Part shown: piece by piece, positions 31,502 to 40,959 of the stretch
Layout: every line of letters begins with the position of its first letter
Numbering within the stretch: position 1 is the first letter of the stretch
From: Cepaea nemoralis
Lineage: Eukaryota; Mollusca; Gastropoda; Stylommatophora; Helicidae
Length of the DNA: 64,000 bases
Reading direction: 5' to 3'
NCBI GenBank assembly: GCA_014155875.1
Contig: JACEFZ010011425.1
Location: 62,001 to 126,000 of the forward strand
The notes under the pieces: model-generated
Seen by the model: the letters and a program-made list of their open reading frames with translations, nothing else
Databases searched by the model: none
Told to the model about the DNA's origin: nothing
Program-made: the position numbers and the translations under genes

Positions 31502-31993
31502 ATGAGTGCAAAAATAAATACTCCCGCGAGCTGCGAGGTTCGTGCTTTGATCCGTTTTTTGCAAGCAAAAATCAACAGTGCTGCAGAAATTCATGGCCAC
31601 TGTTTTCTGGGACAAAAAGGTGGTCTTTTTTTTATTAATTGTCTTGAATGTGGAAAGACAGTTAAGGCCAAATCTTATTGTGACACTCTGATACGCAACG
31701 TCATCTATGCGATTACCTGCACACGATGCGACATGAGATATGTCGGTAGGACAGGCTTACGTCTTGGTGACAGATCTAGACAACATCTTTCTGATATCAC
31801 CAGCGGCGCCCACAAACCAGTATCCATGCATTTCAACAGTCCTGACCACCGTGGCGTGGCCGACATACAGGTCACAGCCATCAAATCGTGCGCATCCCAC
31901 GAACGGGATCGGAAGACATTGGAACATCTTCTCATCTTCCAGTTGGGCACACTCTCCCCTCACGGCCTCAATGTCCAACACAGCTTCATTTAA
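31502..31993 (+). CDS. Chimeric ORF: mariner N terminus fused to Penelope GIY-YIG endonuclease
   Basis: 163 residues. Residues 1-31 (MSAKINTPASCEVRALIRFL...AAEIH) match the start of mariner transposases, the first HTH helix region. From about residue 33 the sequence is the C-terminal GIY-YIG endonuclease of a Penelope-like element. It has a CxxC pair (FINCLECGKTV), the GIY-YIG strand pair (VIYAITCTRCDMRYVGRT), an Arg-rich helix and KPVSMHFNSPDH, and ends at NVQHSF. The fusion is open and in frame. It arose where the 5'-truncated Penelope element joined the mariner. Whether it is expressed is unknown. Confidence 0.8.
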   Translation: MSAKINTPASCEVRALIRFLQAKINSAAEIHGHCFLGQKGGLFFINCLECGKTVKAKSYCDTLIRNVIYAITCTRCDMRYVGRTGLRLGDRSRQHLSDITSGAHKPVSMHFNSPDHRGVADIQVTAIKSCASHERDRKTLEHLLIFQLGTLSPHGLNVQHSFI

Positions 31994-32540
31994 CTCCCTA
32001 CCCCACCCCCTCCCATACAGTCCACCATATGGGTACGTGCAGGTCCTTTATAGGACGCCGCAGTCAACTTTCTTGGCAGGTTTGAGTTCGGTGTTTTGCC
32101 ATCGTTTTCTGAACGACCGCGACTCATGCCCCTATGTGTGGACCAAGCACAATTTAATCTTCCGCAGCTGTGTTTCGAGCGCTTAACGAGAATTGCTCAT
32201 TGTGAACTGCGTCCGCGACATCTTTGCCGGTCTTAATTTTCACTTTTCCGCACACATGGGCGCTTCTCCACCCTCACTCCCCTCCCGCTTGACCTTTGAC
32301 CCGTGTACCATACATTAGGTCTATTAATCCACTGGAGCCCTACGCGTGTCAGTCTTTCCAAGCAAGGACACATAATCAGATAAGAACATTTAATTAGTTT
32401 AATATTGTCATAGTGTGTTTCATGTAGGTTTGTGTTGGTTTGTATTTGTTTGTCCTGTGCTGACGAAGGCTTTGGCCGCAACGTCCAATTTGTCTCTTGT
32501 AGTCGTGTTTTAGTAAAACTCACAATCTACTTCTCGTTTT
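31598..32540 (+). mobile_element. Penelope-like element, 5'-truncated, copy 2
   Basis: It contains the GIY-YIG C-terminal domain, a 3' UTR with a SINE-A-like block (about 32030-32230; ggtcctttataggacg, ttctgaacgaccg, gctgtgtttcgag, tgcgtccgcgac), a terminal LTR-like module and a hammerhead-like motif. It ends near cacaatctacttctcgtttt, shared with copy 1 at about 26800. RT is missing because of 5' truncation. Confidence 0.8.
32460..32485 (+). ncRNA. Degenerate hammerhead-ribozyme-like motif, copy 2
   Basis: CTGACGA, then aggctttggcc (stem II GGC/GCC), then gcaac and gtc. Only the GAAAC box deviates (GCAAC). Copy 1 shares the A-to-C change. Penelope-like elements are known to carry minimal hammerheads at this position. 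Activity of this copy is doubtful. Confidence 0.55.
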
Positions 32541-32544
32541 TTTG

Positions 32545-32897
32545 GGTGATAAAACTTAGACGTGCCATCCAAAACAAAAGACGTGGGTTGCTGTCCTTGG
32601 AATTGTGCTTTTGCACGATAATGCTCGACCTCACGTCGCATATGGAACAATTGTTGGAAACATTTCACTGGGAAATTGTTGACCACCCCCGATCTGGCGC
32701 CAAGTAATTACCACCTTTTCATGCACCTAAAGAATTGGCTGGCATTCCAGCGGTTTGAAACTGATGATGAACTGCAGACAGGTTTTAATGAATGGTTCAA
32801 GACACTAGTGACAGATTTCTACGACATTGGAATTAAGAACCTGGTGCCACGATACCAACAATGTGTTGAAGTCAATGGTGACTATGTTGAGAAATAA
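32545..32897 (+). pseudogene. Mariner transposase C-terminal region
   Basis: Two frames are needed. The first has KLRRAIQNKRRGLLS and an HDNARPH-type motif spoiled by a frameshift. The second (32676-32897) reads DLAPSNYHLFMHLKNWLAFQ and ends VNGDYVEK, stop. This is the normal mariner C terminus after a Penelope insertion that removed the middle. Confidence 0.8.
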
Positions 32898-33000
32898 TGT
32901 AAATGCGTGGTTCACTTTTGGCTGCAATAAATTACTTTTATATATAAATGCTTTTTAAAATTTTCTTATACCGGGACTTACTTAAAATAAAACGCGCCTC

Positions 33001-33024
33001 GTACACACACACACACACACACAT

Positions 33025-33119
<95 letters not shown>

Positions 33120-33121
33120 CA

Positions 33122-33218
<97 letters not shown>
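33001..33218. repeat. (CA)n(TA)n microsatellite
   Basis: It starts at the terminal TA of the mariner right end: (CA)n at 33004-33036, then two long (TA)n blocks separated by a short tattatatacatacata interruption near 33110-33130. Confidence 0.95.
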
Positions 33219-33219
<1 letters not shown>

Positions 33220-33221
33220 CC

Positions 33222-34012
33222 GGCAGATGATAGTCTTTATTGCAGACAATGAACAGGACCTGCGACATTTAGTAGATGCGGTTGCTGCAAACAGTGAGTA
33301 ACTAGGGTTAGAATTGAATAGTAAGAAGACACAGATTATGGTCGTCACTGGGAAGAAGGAAATATCACAATGTGATATACGAGTAAATGGGCATATTCTT
33401 AAGCAAGTTAACCGGTACAGTTTTCTCAGAACAGTCATAAGATCTGATGGGAGATGCCTTGAAGAGATTAGAACAAGGATTGCCACTGCGAAGGTAGCCA
33501 TTTGCAAGATGAAAACAATACTGACCAATAAAAAGATATCAATTGAAACGAGAAAAGAGTGTTGAAGTGCGGAGTGTTGGAGTGCTACATACTACCTGTA
33601 CTTTTGAATGGATGTGAAGCGTGGACAATGAGCAGTCAAGCTGAAAATCATCTGATCGCTGTGGAAATGTGGTTTCTGAGGAAAATGCAAAGAATACTAT
33701 AGACAGACAGAAAAACCAATGTACAAGTCCTTCAAGAAACAAATGAAGATCGTAAACTGATTAGAGTAATTAGACGTAGACAGTCCAAACTTTTTGGGCA
33801 TGTTATGAGAAGAAATGACTTGGAGAACTTGGTGACAACTGGCAAGATCGAAGGGAAGAGACCAAGGGGAAGACCGAGAAGTAAATACCTGGATGGCTTG
33901 GCCACATGACATGGTCGAGACAGAAACACGGAGCTGATCATCGACTCTGGTGATCGAGTGAGATGGCAAAACATGACCGCCCACGCTTATCGGCATGGCA
34001 CATGATGCATGG
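33222..34012 (+). mobile_element. LINE 3' fragment (RT C-terminal part)
   Basis: Decayed frame with internal stops. [19 protein letters not shown] lies just after the lost YADD, followed by [50 protein letters not shown] and GKRPRGRPRSKYLDGL. It belongs to the same subfamily as 49420-49790 and 37680-37890. It is severed from its 5' part by the microsatellite. Confidence 0.85.
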
Positions 34013-34456
34013 ATATAGCCGACGCTGTGGCAAAGGGGTTACAAACACAATTCACAATCCCACCCGTGAGAGATTTGGAAGCAGACCGCCGTGGACTGGT
34101 TTTCATACAATGGCATAAGATTCCGAAAACAAGTTAGTTGCATATCCTTTACAGGACGCAGTCAACCTCAGCATTTTTTTGACCATTTCTGATTTCTTGG
34201 CAAATTTACGTTCAGCAGTTTGCAATTGCTTACTAAACAACCGACACTCAAACCATTTATGAAAATCAGCGCAAGGCGGTCTGCTACCAAATCGCCTGCA
34301 GCTGTGTTTCGAACACAGTATGCGGGATTGCAAATTGCGTCCTTAACCCCTTCACCTTTCATTCAGAAAGCAATGGTAAAATACTGAACGTAAAGTTGCC
34401 CAGAAATCACAAACAGCCAAAGAATGCAATGTCCTTTAAAGGATAATATGCAACTA

Positions 34457-34460
<4 letters not shown>
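34013..34460. mobile_element. SINE family A, minus copy inserted in a plus copy
   Basis: 34013-34130 is the plus-oriented tRNA-like head and body (gctgtggcaaaggggttac, gcagaccgccgtgg). 34135-34362 is a full minus-oriented copy. 34363-34460 is the plus-oriented 3' half (tcattcagaaagcaatggta, aatcacaaacagcca, tcctttaaaggata). The arrangement is a reverse-orientation SINE within a SINE. Confidence 0.75.

Positions 34461-34545
<85 letters not shown>
34461..34545. repeat. (TA)n microsatellite
   Basis: About 42 TA dinucleotides directly following the SINE 3' tail. Confidence 0.95.
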
Positions 34546-34549
<4 letters not shown>

Positions 34550-34577
34550 AAGCACTCAGAAAGCAATGGCAAATCAT

Positions 34578-34975
34578 TTTGTACCTTGCCAGCTGGCGTA
34601 GGTGTACATGTATCTCCACACATCTCGGTCTTCAGTATTCTGGATCAACTCAACTCTCCATGCCACTGTCCCAGTCCATCATTTCCCTTGGTCTGCCTCT
34701 ATTCCTATTGATCTTTCCAGTTATCACGATGTTCTCCTATGCCTCTCTGCTGATCATATGACCAAAGAAAGCGGTTCGTCTCTTCCTTATTTGAGAAAGC
34801 TGTTTTTAATGTTTTAATTTCAATAGCCTATCTCGGGCAATAGTTGTTAGTTACTCTAGCAGTCCAAGGAATTTGCAACATTCGTCTTAGGAACCACATC
34901 TAAGTTGCTTCCAAGTTCTTCCTAATTTGTTCATTAACGTTACAAGATGCAGGCCATAGAGCAAGACAGGCGCTA
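34578..34975 (-). mobile_element. LINE 3' fragment
   Basis: Minus-strand translation has decayed counterparts of the C-terminal RT region of the element at 35510-37411 (positions matching FFGHVMRREALENIV and RGRPREMMLDGL). The nucleotide match to 35590-35965 is easy to follow (ctcggtctt, ttctggatcaactc, gttctcc, cagtccaaggaatt). Confidence 0.8.
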
Positions 34976-35530
34976 CGAGGGGAAGTCAATAAGTAAGTCA
35001 CAAATGGCTGTAGAAAAATAACTAAATATGATAACAACTTGAAACAGTTTATTTTTAAACATACATTGTCCCTTTATTTTTCAACATAATTTCCACCTAC
35101 ACAAACCGGCTGCATAGAACTACGTGCTCTGTTTCTCGTAAACCATGCTTTCACTTCACATTCAACTTCGGCGTCATTCGCGAAATGTCTCCCGCCAAGG
35201 TGGGTTTTCAGTGGACCAAAAGGGTGGAAATCGCTAGGGGCTAAGTCAGGGCTGTAAGGTGGATGTTCCAGAACTTCCCACCTTAGTTGGTTATTTGAAT
35301 GTAAAGTGAAAACGTGGTTTAGAAAACAGAGCATGCAGTTCTATGCAGCCGGTTTGGAAGGACTGATGAAACGATGGGATAAGTGCATAAATGTTGGTGG
35401 AAATTATGTTGAGAAATAAAGGGACAATGTATGTATAAAAATAAACTGGTTTCAAGTTGTTATCATATTTAGTTATTTTTCTACAGTTATTTGTGACTTA
35501 CTTATAGACTTACCCTCGTATATAACACGT
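34976..35530. mobile_element. Fold-back element built from two mariner 3' ends
   Basis: The left arm (about 34976-35115) and the inverse of the right arm (about 35530-35330) share aagtaagtcacaaat, gataacaacttgaaac and acattgtccctttattt, about 170 bp in all. Both arms include the mariner C-terminal codons ending NYVEK. The minus strand at 35334-35074 encodes LRWEVLEHPPYSPDLAPSDF, a mariner motif. It is a deletion derivative with two copies of the same end. Confidence 0.8.
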
Positions 35531-37411
35531 CAGCACTCTCTTTCTTACATTCAATGATAGTGACAAACTCATCATCATCATCAAGTGCCGTGCCAGCTGG
35601 CGTAGGCGTTCATGGCTCTCCACAGATCTCGGTCTTTGGTTTTCTGGATCAACTCTGCTGTTGATATTCCTCCATCTCAATCCATCCAGCATCATTTCTC
35701 TTGGTCTGCCTCTGCCTCTCTTCCCCTCGATCTTTCCAGTTGTTACGATGTTCTCCAATGCCTCTCTTCTCATCACGTGACCGAAGAAAGATGTTTGTCT
35801 CTGTCTTATTGTTGTATATAATGTACTATTTTCATTAGCCTGTTTCAGGCAGTCATCGTTAGTTACTCTGGCAGTCCAAGGAATTCGCAACATTCGTCTC
35901 AGGAACCACATCTCTGTTGCTTCTAATTTCTTCTTACTTTGTTCATTTACATTCCAAGATTCACTGCCATACAGCAAAACTGGTTCTACATAGCATTTCA
36001 GCACTCTCTTTCTTACATTCAGTGATAGTGACTTATTGCACAAGATACTTTTCATTTTCTGAAATGCGGCTTTTGCCTGCCCTATACTGCTCCTAATCTC
36101 TGTTGTACATCTTCCATCTGATGTTATAATTGCCCCTAGGTATCTAAAATTATCCACTTGGTTAAGGATTTTTCCTTCTATTTCTATGTCACATTTTGGT
36201 GTCACCATTTTCTTTGATATTACCATTGTTACTGTTTTCTTGATATTCAAGGAGAGTCCTTTCCTTGCACTCTCTGTTACTACAACGTCTAATAATTGCT
36301 GTAGGTCTGTTGAATTATCCGCCACCAATACTGTGTCATCTGCATAGCGTATATTATTTATATTATAACCTCCAACTAGTATTCCTGGCATCTCTTTGAT
36401 CTCTCTCATTATTACTTCGCTATACAGGGAGAAAAGATCTGGTGACAAGACACACCCCTGTCGTACTCCTAGCTTTATCTGTTCGTAACTACCCTCTTTA
36501 TTTCCCATTGTAATTGCTGCTACTTGGTTCCAGTAAACATTCTTTATTATTCTTAAATCTTTTCCATCAATGTTGATATCTTCCAACATTTTAATCAGTT
36601 CATCATGTTTTACTTTATCAAATGCCTTAGTATAATCTATGAAGCACAAATATATGTCTCTCTGTTTCTCTATTGACCTTTCTATTAGTGTCCGTAATGT
36701 ATAAATTGCATTGTTTGTGCCCTTTCCTTCCACAAATCCATACTGTTCTTCACTAATTTCCATTTTTATTTTCTTTTTGTTTCTTCTCATTATGATTCTG
36801 AGTAGAAGCTTAGTGATATGGTTTATAAGGTTAATTGTACGAAAATCTTCACAATCAATTGCTCCTGGTCTTTTTGGTATAGCTATAAATACAGATTTCA
36901 GCATATCACTGGGTAAATATCCACTACTGTAAATATCATTCAACATTTTGGTTAATATATCTACTCCAAATTCTCCCAACACTTCTAATTCTTCTATTGT
37001 GATTTCATCTGGCCCAGCTGTTTTTCCTTTCTTCATACGTTTCATAGCGTCAGCGACTTCTTCTTTCAGAATAGGGGGACCTTCTAAGTTACTATCTTCT
37101 GTTAATTCTTCCCTTTCTCCGTCATATAATTCTCTTATATACTCATTCCACCTCTTCATTATAGCACCTTCCTCTAATAATATCTTTCCTGTTTTTGATT
37201 TCAAACACCCTGTATTTATTCTTATTTTTCTTCCTGTAAGCTCACTGATTTGTCTGTGCATATTTTTTGTATCTTTAATGGAATTTAATTCAATTTTTTT
37301 GCATTGCTCGTTTAACCAACTTTCTTTAGCCTTCCCACATTCTTTTATTTCTTTATTTATCTTAGCGTATTCTCGTTTATCATTTTTACTATGTGACAAA
37401 CTACTGAACAT
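35510..37411 (-). CDS. LINE reverse transcriptase, nearly intact ORF2-type frame
   Basis: 633 residues from 37411. There is no endonuclease in frame, so it is 5'-truncated or begins after a lost domain. RT signals: GKTAGPDEITIEELEVLGEF, YGFVEGKGTNNAIY, FIDYTKAFDKV (motif A), GVRQGCVLSPDLFSLY (B), IRYADDTVLVADN (C, YADD) and FRYLGAIITSDGR. The C terminus has TSFFGHVMRREALENIV and GKRGRGRPREMML. Near 35583-35568 the frame enters an (ATG)n tail as MMMM, then reads into a second fragment repeating LSLNVRKRVLTCY. That segment duplicates residues from the middle of the same ORF. The true element end is therefore at the tail. Confidence 0.9.
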   Translation of the reverse strand: MFSSLSHSKNDKREYAKINKEIKECGKAKESWLNEQCKKIELNSIKDTKNMHRQISELTGRKIRINTGCLKSKTGKILLEEGAIMKRWNEYIRELYDGEREELTEDSNLEGPPILKEEVADAMKRMKKGKTAGPDEITIEELEVLGEFGVDILTKMLNDIYSSGYLPSDMLKSVFIAIPKRPGAIDCEDFRTINLINHITKLLLRIIMRRNKKKIKMEISEEQYGFVEGKGTNNAIYTLRTLIERSIEKQRDIYLCFIDYTKAFDKVKHDELIKMLEDINIDGKDLRIIKNVYWNQVAAITMGNKEGSYEQIKLGVRQGCVLSPDLFSLYSEVIMREIKEMPGILVGGYNINNIRYADDTVLVADNSTDLQQLLDVVVTESARKGLSLNIKKTVTMVISKKMVTPKCDIEIEGKILNQVDNFRYLGAIITSDGRCTTEIRSSIGQAKAAFQKMKSILCNKSLSLNVRKRVLKCYVEPVLLYGSESWNVNEQSKKKLEATEMWFLRRMLRIPWTARVTNDDCLKQANENSTLYTTIRQRQTSFFGHVMRREALENIVTTGKIEGKRGRGRPREMMLDGLRWRNINSRVDPENQRPRSVESHERLRQLARHLMMMMSLSLSLNVRKRVLTCYIRG

Positions 37412-37420
37412 AATATTGCC

Positions 37421-37492
37421 AAGTCAGTCACAAACAGTCAATAAATGCTGGGGTCGATTCCAACATCCTGTAAAGGACATGTAACTAACTTG
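37421..37492 (+). mobile_element. SINE family A, 3' tail
   Basis: Contains gtcacaaacagtcaataaat, gctggggtcgattcc and catcctgtaaaggacatg, the 3' end of SINE A, without a head. Confidence 0.6.
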
Positions 37493-37679
37493 TATGATGT
37501 TATAAACATAGCTGAACATGTCTGTCCACACTGTACAGCTATGGGTTGAGGGCTATACTTTACACACAACAAGACTATAAGAGTCATAGCAATTCTTACA
37601 AAACGATGATATTGAACCAGCACCCACGACTTGCACACTCTGTGTGGAGAGCTCACCAGGATGCTTGAAATAAATTGAT

Positions 37680-37890
37680 TTATTTTTGGGGCACGTTATG
37701 AAAAGAAATAAATTGGAGAACTTGGTGATAACTGGCAAAATTGAGGGAAAAAGAAGGCAGAGACGTAAATATATGGATGGCTTGAGTACATGGCATGGTC
37801 AGGACAAGAACACTGAGCTGATCCACGACTCTGGTGATCGTGTGAGATGGTGAAACATGACCGCCCATGCTTGCCGGCATGCCACATGAT
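37680..37890 (+). mobile_element. LINE 3' fragment
   Basis: Plus-strand peptides matching LFGHVMRRNDLENLVTTGK and HGQDKNTELIHDSGDRVRW, then NMTAHAC. Same subfamily as 33222-34012 and 49420-49790. Confidence 0.8.
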
Positions 37891-37924
37891 GATTTATTCA
37901 GTTTGACATCTGAAGGTATAAGAG

Positions 37925-38125
37925 AGTACTACAGTTAAGATGGCTGACTTCATTGCGCCGAGTATTACCCATCTGACCCAATCTCTCTCCACAGAACAGA
38001 AGCCACTCGCCGAGAGCATCACACAAATTCTGTAGCTGCAGCGACGACCCCCCCCCCCAGCACTTGCGTTCTGAGCAACAGTCTGGAGAATGAACCTACA
38101 AGCTTCAGAATGTGAAGCGGGCGAC
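37925..38125 (-). mobile_element. SINE family C, copy 1
   Basis: Shares gacttcattgcgcc, ctgacccaatctctctccac, acagaa/cagc and aatgaacctacaa...cttcagaatgtgaagc with 40235-40435 and 42115-42345. A C-run lies within it. The tRNA-like end is at the high-coordinate side. Confidence 0.6.
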
Positions 38126-38159
38126 GTAATCACTTCAACATGGACACCCCTGAAAGGTG

Positions 38160-38525
38160 AAAACAGAAGAGGAAGAAAAAAGAAGACGAAAAAAGAGATG
38201 AAGAAAATGAAGATGAAGAAGAAGAAAAAAGAAAAAGAAAGAAGAAAAAGAAAGAAGAAGAAGAAGAAGAAGAAGAAGAAGAAGAAGAAGAAGAAGAAGA
38301 AGAAGAAGAAGAAGAAGAAGAAGAAGAAGAAGAAGAAGAAGAAGAAGAAGAAGAAGAAGAAGATGATGAAACAGAAAAAAATAAAAGAAGGAGAAAACTA
38401 ATAGAAAAAGAAGAAAAAGATAAAGAACAAGACAAAGAAGAAGCAGAAAAAATAAAAAAGCAAAAGAAGAAAAAAAGAAAAGGAGAAGAAAGAGAAGAAG
38501 AAGAAGAAGAAGAGGAAGTACATAG
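38160..38525. repeat. Purine-rich (GAA)n tract
   Basis: About 30-35 perfect GAA triplets at 38255-38362, flanked by interrupted GAA/AAAAAG sequence. It yields spurious poly-Lys and poly-Ser/Leu frames. Confidence 0.95.
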
Positions 38526-38789
38526 CAGTCAATAACATGTATACTAATAAACAGCAACAACAGCTATATGTTGTCATCTGAGTGAACCATTTATTATTAT
38601 TGTTATCAGAATGATTATTTCTAATAAGTAACAATAACATAGCATGTCATAAAACATGTCTTTAAAAAACCAATAACATACGTGATCAACATTATAAAAC
38701 CGATTTATTCATGATACAACACTGGTCCATGATTTGCTTCACAACAACTGAAATGTTATCATTTAATACTTGACATAATCTACAACCAG

Positions 38790-38960
38790 GCACCCTGGGT
38801 AACTACACAGGTGCTCAACTGACCCCAGCAGATGCCAAAGGGTAAAAGTCAAGGACCCTCCTCACCTTGAGGTATATTGAGTTTATGGTGCAAGTCCCAT
38901 ATTTTATAGACCAATTAGTGCTCGGTCGGTGATGCGGTAAATATCACACCATTCATTCAG
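38790..38960. repeat. Dispersed repeat D, copy 2
   Basis: Blocks aaagtcaaggaccctcc, gagtttatggtgcaagtccc, attttatagaccaatt and aatatcacacca, as in 6285-6440 and (partly) 47745-47990. It abuts the LINE 3' fragment at 38953 and may be its 3' UTR. Confidence 0.5.
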
Positions 38961-39215
38961 TAGTATGTCCTTTGCAGAACCTCGCTCCCATAAACTTCAG
39001 GAAAACTTCTAGATCATAAGCAAGATGTCCCGCGACCGATACACCCGTCTGGAGATCATCCGCCACATCCTGCACCCATCTTCTCTTTGACCTTCCTCTT
39101 CCTCTCTTCCCGGGCATATTCCCCTCTATTATTGTTCTCTCCAAACTTTTGTGACGTTTCAAGTGACCAAAATATTTCAATGTTCTTTGTTTTATCGTCT
39201 TTAATAGCCAACCTT
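38953..39215 (-). mobile_element. LINE 3' fragment (second subfamily)
   Basis: 75-residue frame MKYFGHLKRHKSLERTIIEG, then GKRGRGRSKRRWVQDVADDL, ending with a stop. Same subfamily as 46960-47160. Upstream codons are decayed. Confidence 0.8.
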
Positions 39216-39394
39216 CTTCAATATTCAGATCATGTCGTATGGATGTATTTGTTCCTTTCTGTATCCAAGATATCAGGCCAGCTACTTTTATTTCCTAGGG
39301 CATGTCATGGCATCCATTTAAGGCTGAGACAACTTGCTTCGAGAGGGATTCAATCACAAGCCAATCAGGTCAATGTGTGACTTCTTCTACTGTC

Positions 39395-39800
39395 CTGTAA
39401 CCTCCATTACGGCACAATCCTTCAACCACTCTACACCCAGCCGTACTATCTCTTGCTATCTCCCACAGCTCCCTCATGTCCTCCCAATATTATTCATCTC
39501 TGTCTGTAATTCTCTTCTCATGTCCTCCCAATATTATTCATCTGTCTGTAATTCTCTTCTCATGTCCTCCCAATATTATTCATCTCTGTCTGTAATTCTC
39601 TTCTCCATGTGTTTATAAGTCTCTGGCTATTTCGTTTGCCATATGGGTTCCGGACAAGAGAGTGTCTAGTTCAACTGTCCTCAGGTTTTCTCAGTGTATC
39701 CTATCTTGTGGGTTCCGGACAAGACAGTGTCTAGTTCAACTGTCCTCAGGTTTTCTCAGTGTATCCTATCCAGTACCAGCATCTTTTCCTGAACTCTTGA
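39395..39800 (-). mobile_element. LINE C-terminal fragment with internal tandem repeats
   Basis: Minus-strand peptides TWRRELQTEMNNIG and (decayed) IHxENLRTVELDTVLSGT correspond to the LINE C terminus at 62945-63290. A 44-bp segment (ctcatgtcctcccaatatta...) is present three times at 39474-39605. A 61-bp segment (gggttccggacaaga...) is present twice at about 39647-39770. The copy expanded after insertion. Confidence 0.75.
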
Positions 39801-39835
39801 TTCACTGGAATTCGCTGCACTACTGCTGATCCATA

Positions 39836-40065
39836 TAAATTAGCGCATGTCCCTCGCAGAACTTAGCAGTCAACCCCAGCATGTTGGCTGTTCGTGATTC
39901 CTGGGCAAGTTTTACGTTCAGTAATTTACCATTGCTTTCTGAATGATCGGCACCTATACCTTTTTTAAAAAAATCAGCACCGTTGTGTTTCGAACCCGGG
40001 TATACGGGATTACGAATCGCGTCCGTGACTCCTTCGCCACGGAGACGGAATTTGCATATAGGCTG
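39836..40065 (-). mobile_element. SINE family A, full minus copy
   Basis: Minus-oriented: 3' tail at the low end (gcgcatgtccctcgcagaac, then cagtcaaccccagcatg), body (ttacgttcagtaatttacca, ttgctttctgaatgatcgg) and tRNA-like head with B-box-like gtgtttcgaacccggg and ccttcgccacggaga at the high end. Confidence 0.8.
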
Positions 40066-40234
40066 AATATCCATGTAGCAGATTATTGGTGCATACCCTA
40101 CTAAAACTTTAAAAGCAAACTATATCCACGGTTATTAAAAATCTATGAACACTTTTGTCAATAGAAAAATACAAATAAAATACTTTCATCAACGAAACAA
40201 AATGTAACAAAAAAAGAGGTTTAAAGGTAAGAAG

Positions 40235-40435
40235 GTCAAGTTCATTGCACCGGGTTTTATCTAAAACGGCTCATTCTCTTTCTACACAGCATAAACTCCG
40301 TAGCAATGACCCTACCCATTGAAGTCTCTGAGAAAATTGTACATAGAGAACTGATTGATGGAGCCCGGTAACGAACTCATGACCTTCAGAGCATGAGGTT
40401 GGCAGTGCAACAACATCACCACTGAGACATGTATC
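40235..40435 (-). mobile_element. SINE family C, copy 2
   Basis: The best-preserved copy. The minus strand has an A-box-like tcagtggtgatgttg and a B-box-like catgagttcgttaccggg near the high end, then the shared body ending ggtgcaatgaa at the low end. This suggests a tRNA-derived SINE. Confidence 0.6.
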
Positions 40436-40466
40436 ACAAACTCATCACATGCAGGATGAAAAGCTT

Positions 40467-40742
40467 CATTAGAAGAGATATAATTAACACTGAAGAGATA
40501 TAATTAACACTGAAGAGATAGAATTAACACTGCCGAGATATAATTTGAACTGAAGAGATATAATTAGCACTGAAGAGATAGAATTAGTACTGAAGAGATA
40601 TAATTAGCACTAAAGAGATATAATTAGCAATGAAGAGATAGAATTAACAATGTAGAGATATAATTAGGACTGAAGAGATATAATTAGCACTGAGGAGGTA
40701 GAATTAGCACTGAGGAGATAGAATTAGTAATGAAGAGATTAG
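40467..40742. repeat. 20-bp minisatellite
   Basis: About 13-14 copies of gaagagatataattaacact with scattered substitutions. Confidence 0.95.
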
Positions 40743-40744
40743 AA

Positions 40745-40915
40745 GCATCACCGGGATGGTTAACCCGGTCAACAAATGCCCGCAGAAGTCGGATGTGTCG
40801 GCCGACGGCGCAAGAACGCAGCTTTGCTGTAAACAGGCACAACGCAATCACATCCGGAAAAAAAAAACCTGGATGAACGCAGAAGAAGAAGAATTGGAAG
40901 AAGAAGAAGAAGCAT
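40745..40915 (-). repeat. Dispersed repeat G, copy 1
   Basis: Contains gggatggttaacccggtcaa, caaatgcccgcagaagtcgg, gtgtcggccgacggcgcaag, aacgcagctttgctgtaaac and a terminal GAA run. The inverse occurs at 46750-46912 and 62300-62475. In all three the same end is a GAA/TTC microsatellite. Confidence 0.8.
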
Positions 40916-40959
40916 CATGGGCAAAACTCCGTGCATTAAATGTGTAGAGAGACAATTCA

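Larger units (their letters stand above)
31334..33003 (+). mobile_element. Mariner transposon hosting a Penelope-like insertion
   Basis: Left terminus aaggctcgtttttttaaaaa then agtaagccccg. Right terminus, reverse complemented, gaggcgcgttttattttaag then taagtcccgg. Each is preceded by TA. The transposase start (31502-31597) and the C-terminal third (about 32545-32897) survive. The middle is replaced by a 5'-truncated Penelope-like element (about 31598-32540). Confidence 0.75.

Noticed and set aside
38090..38640. Poly-Lys, poly-Ser and poly-Leu proteins
   Set aside because: (GAA)n tract translations.
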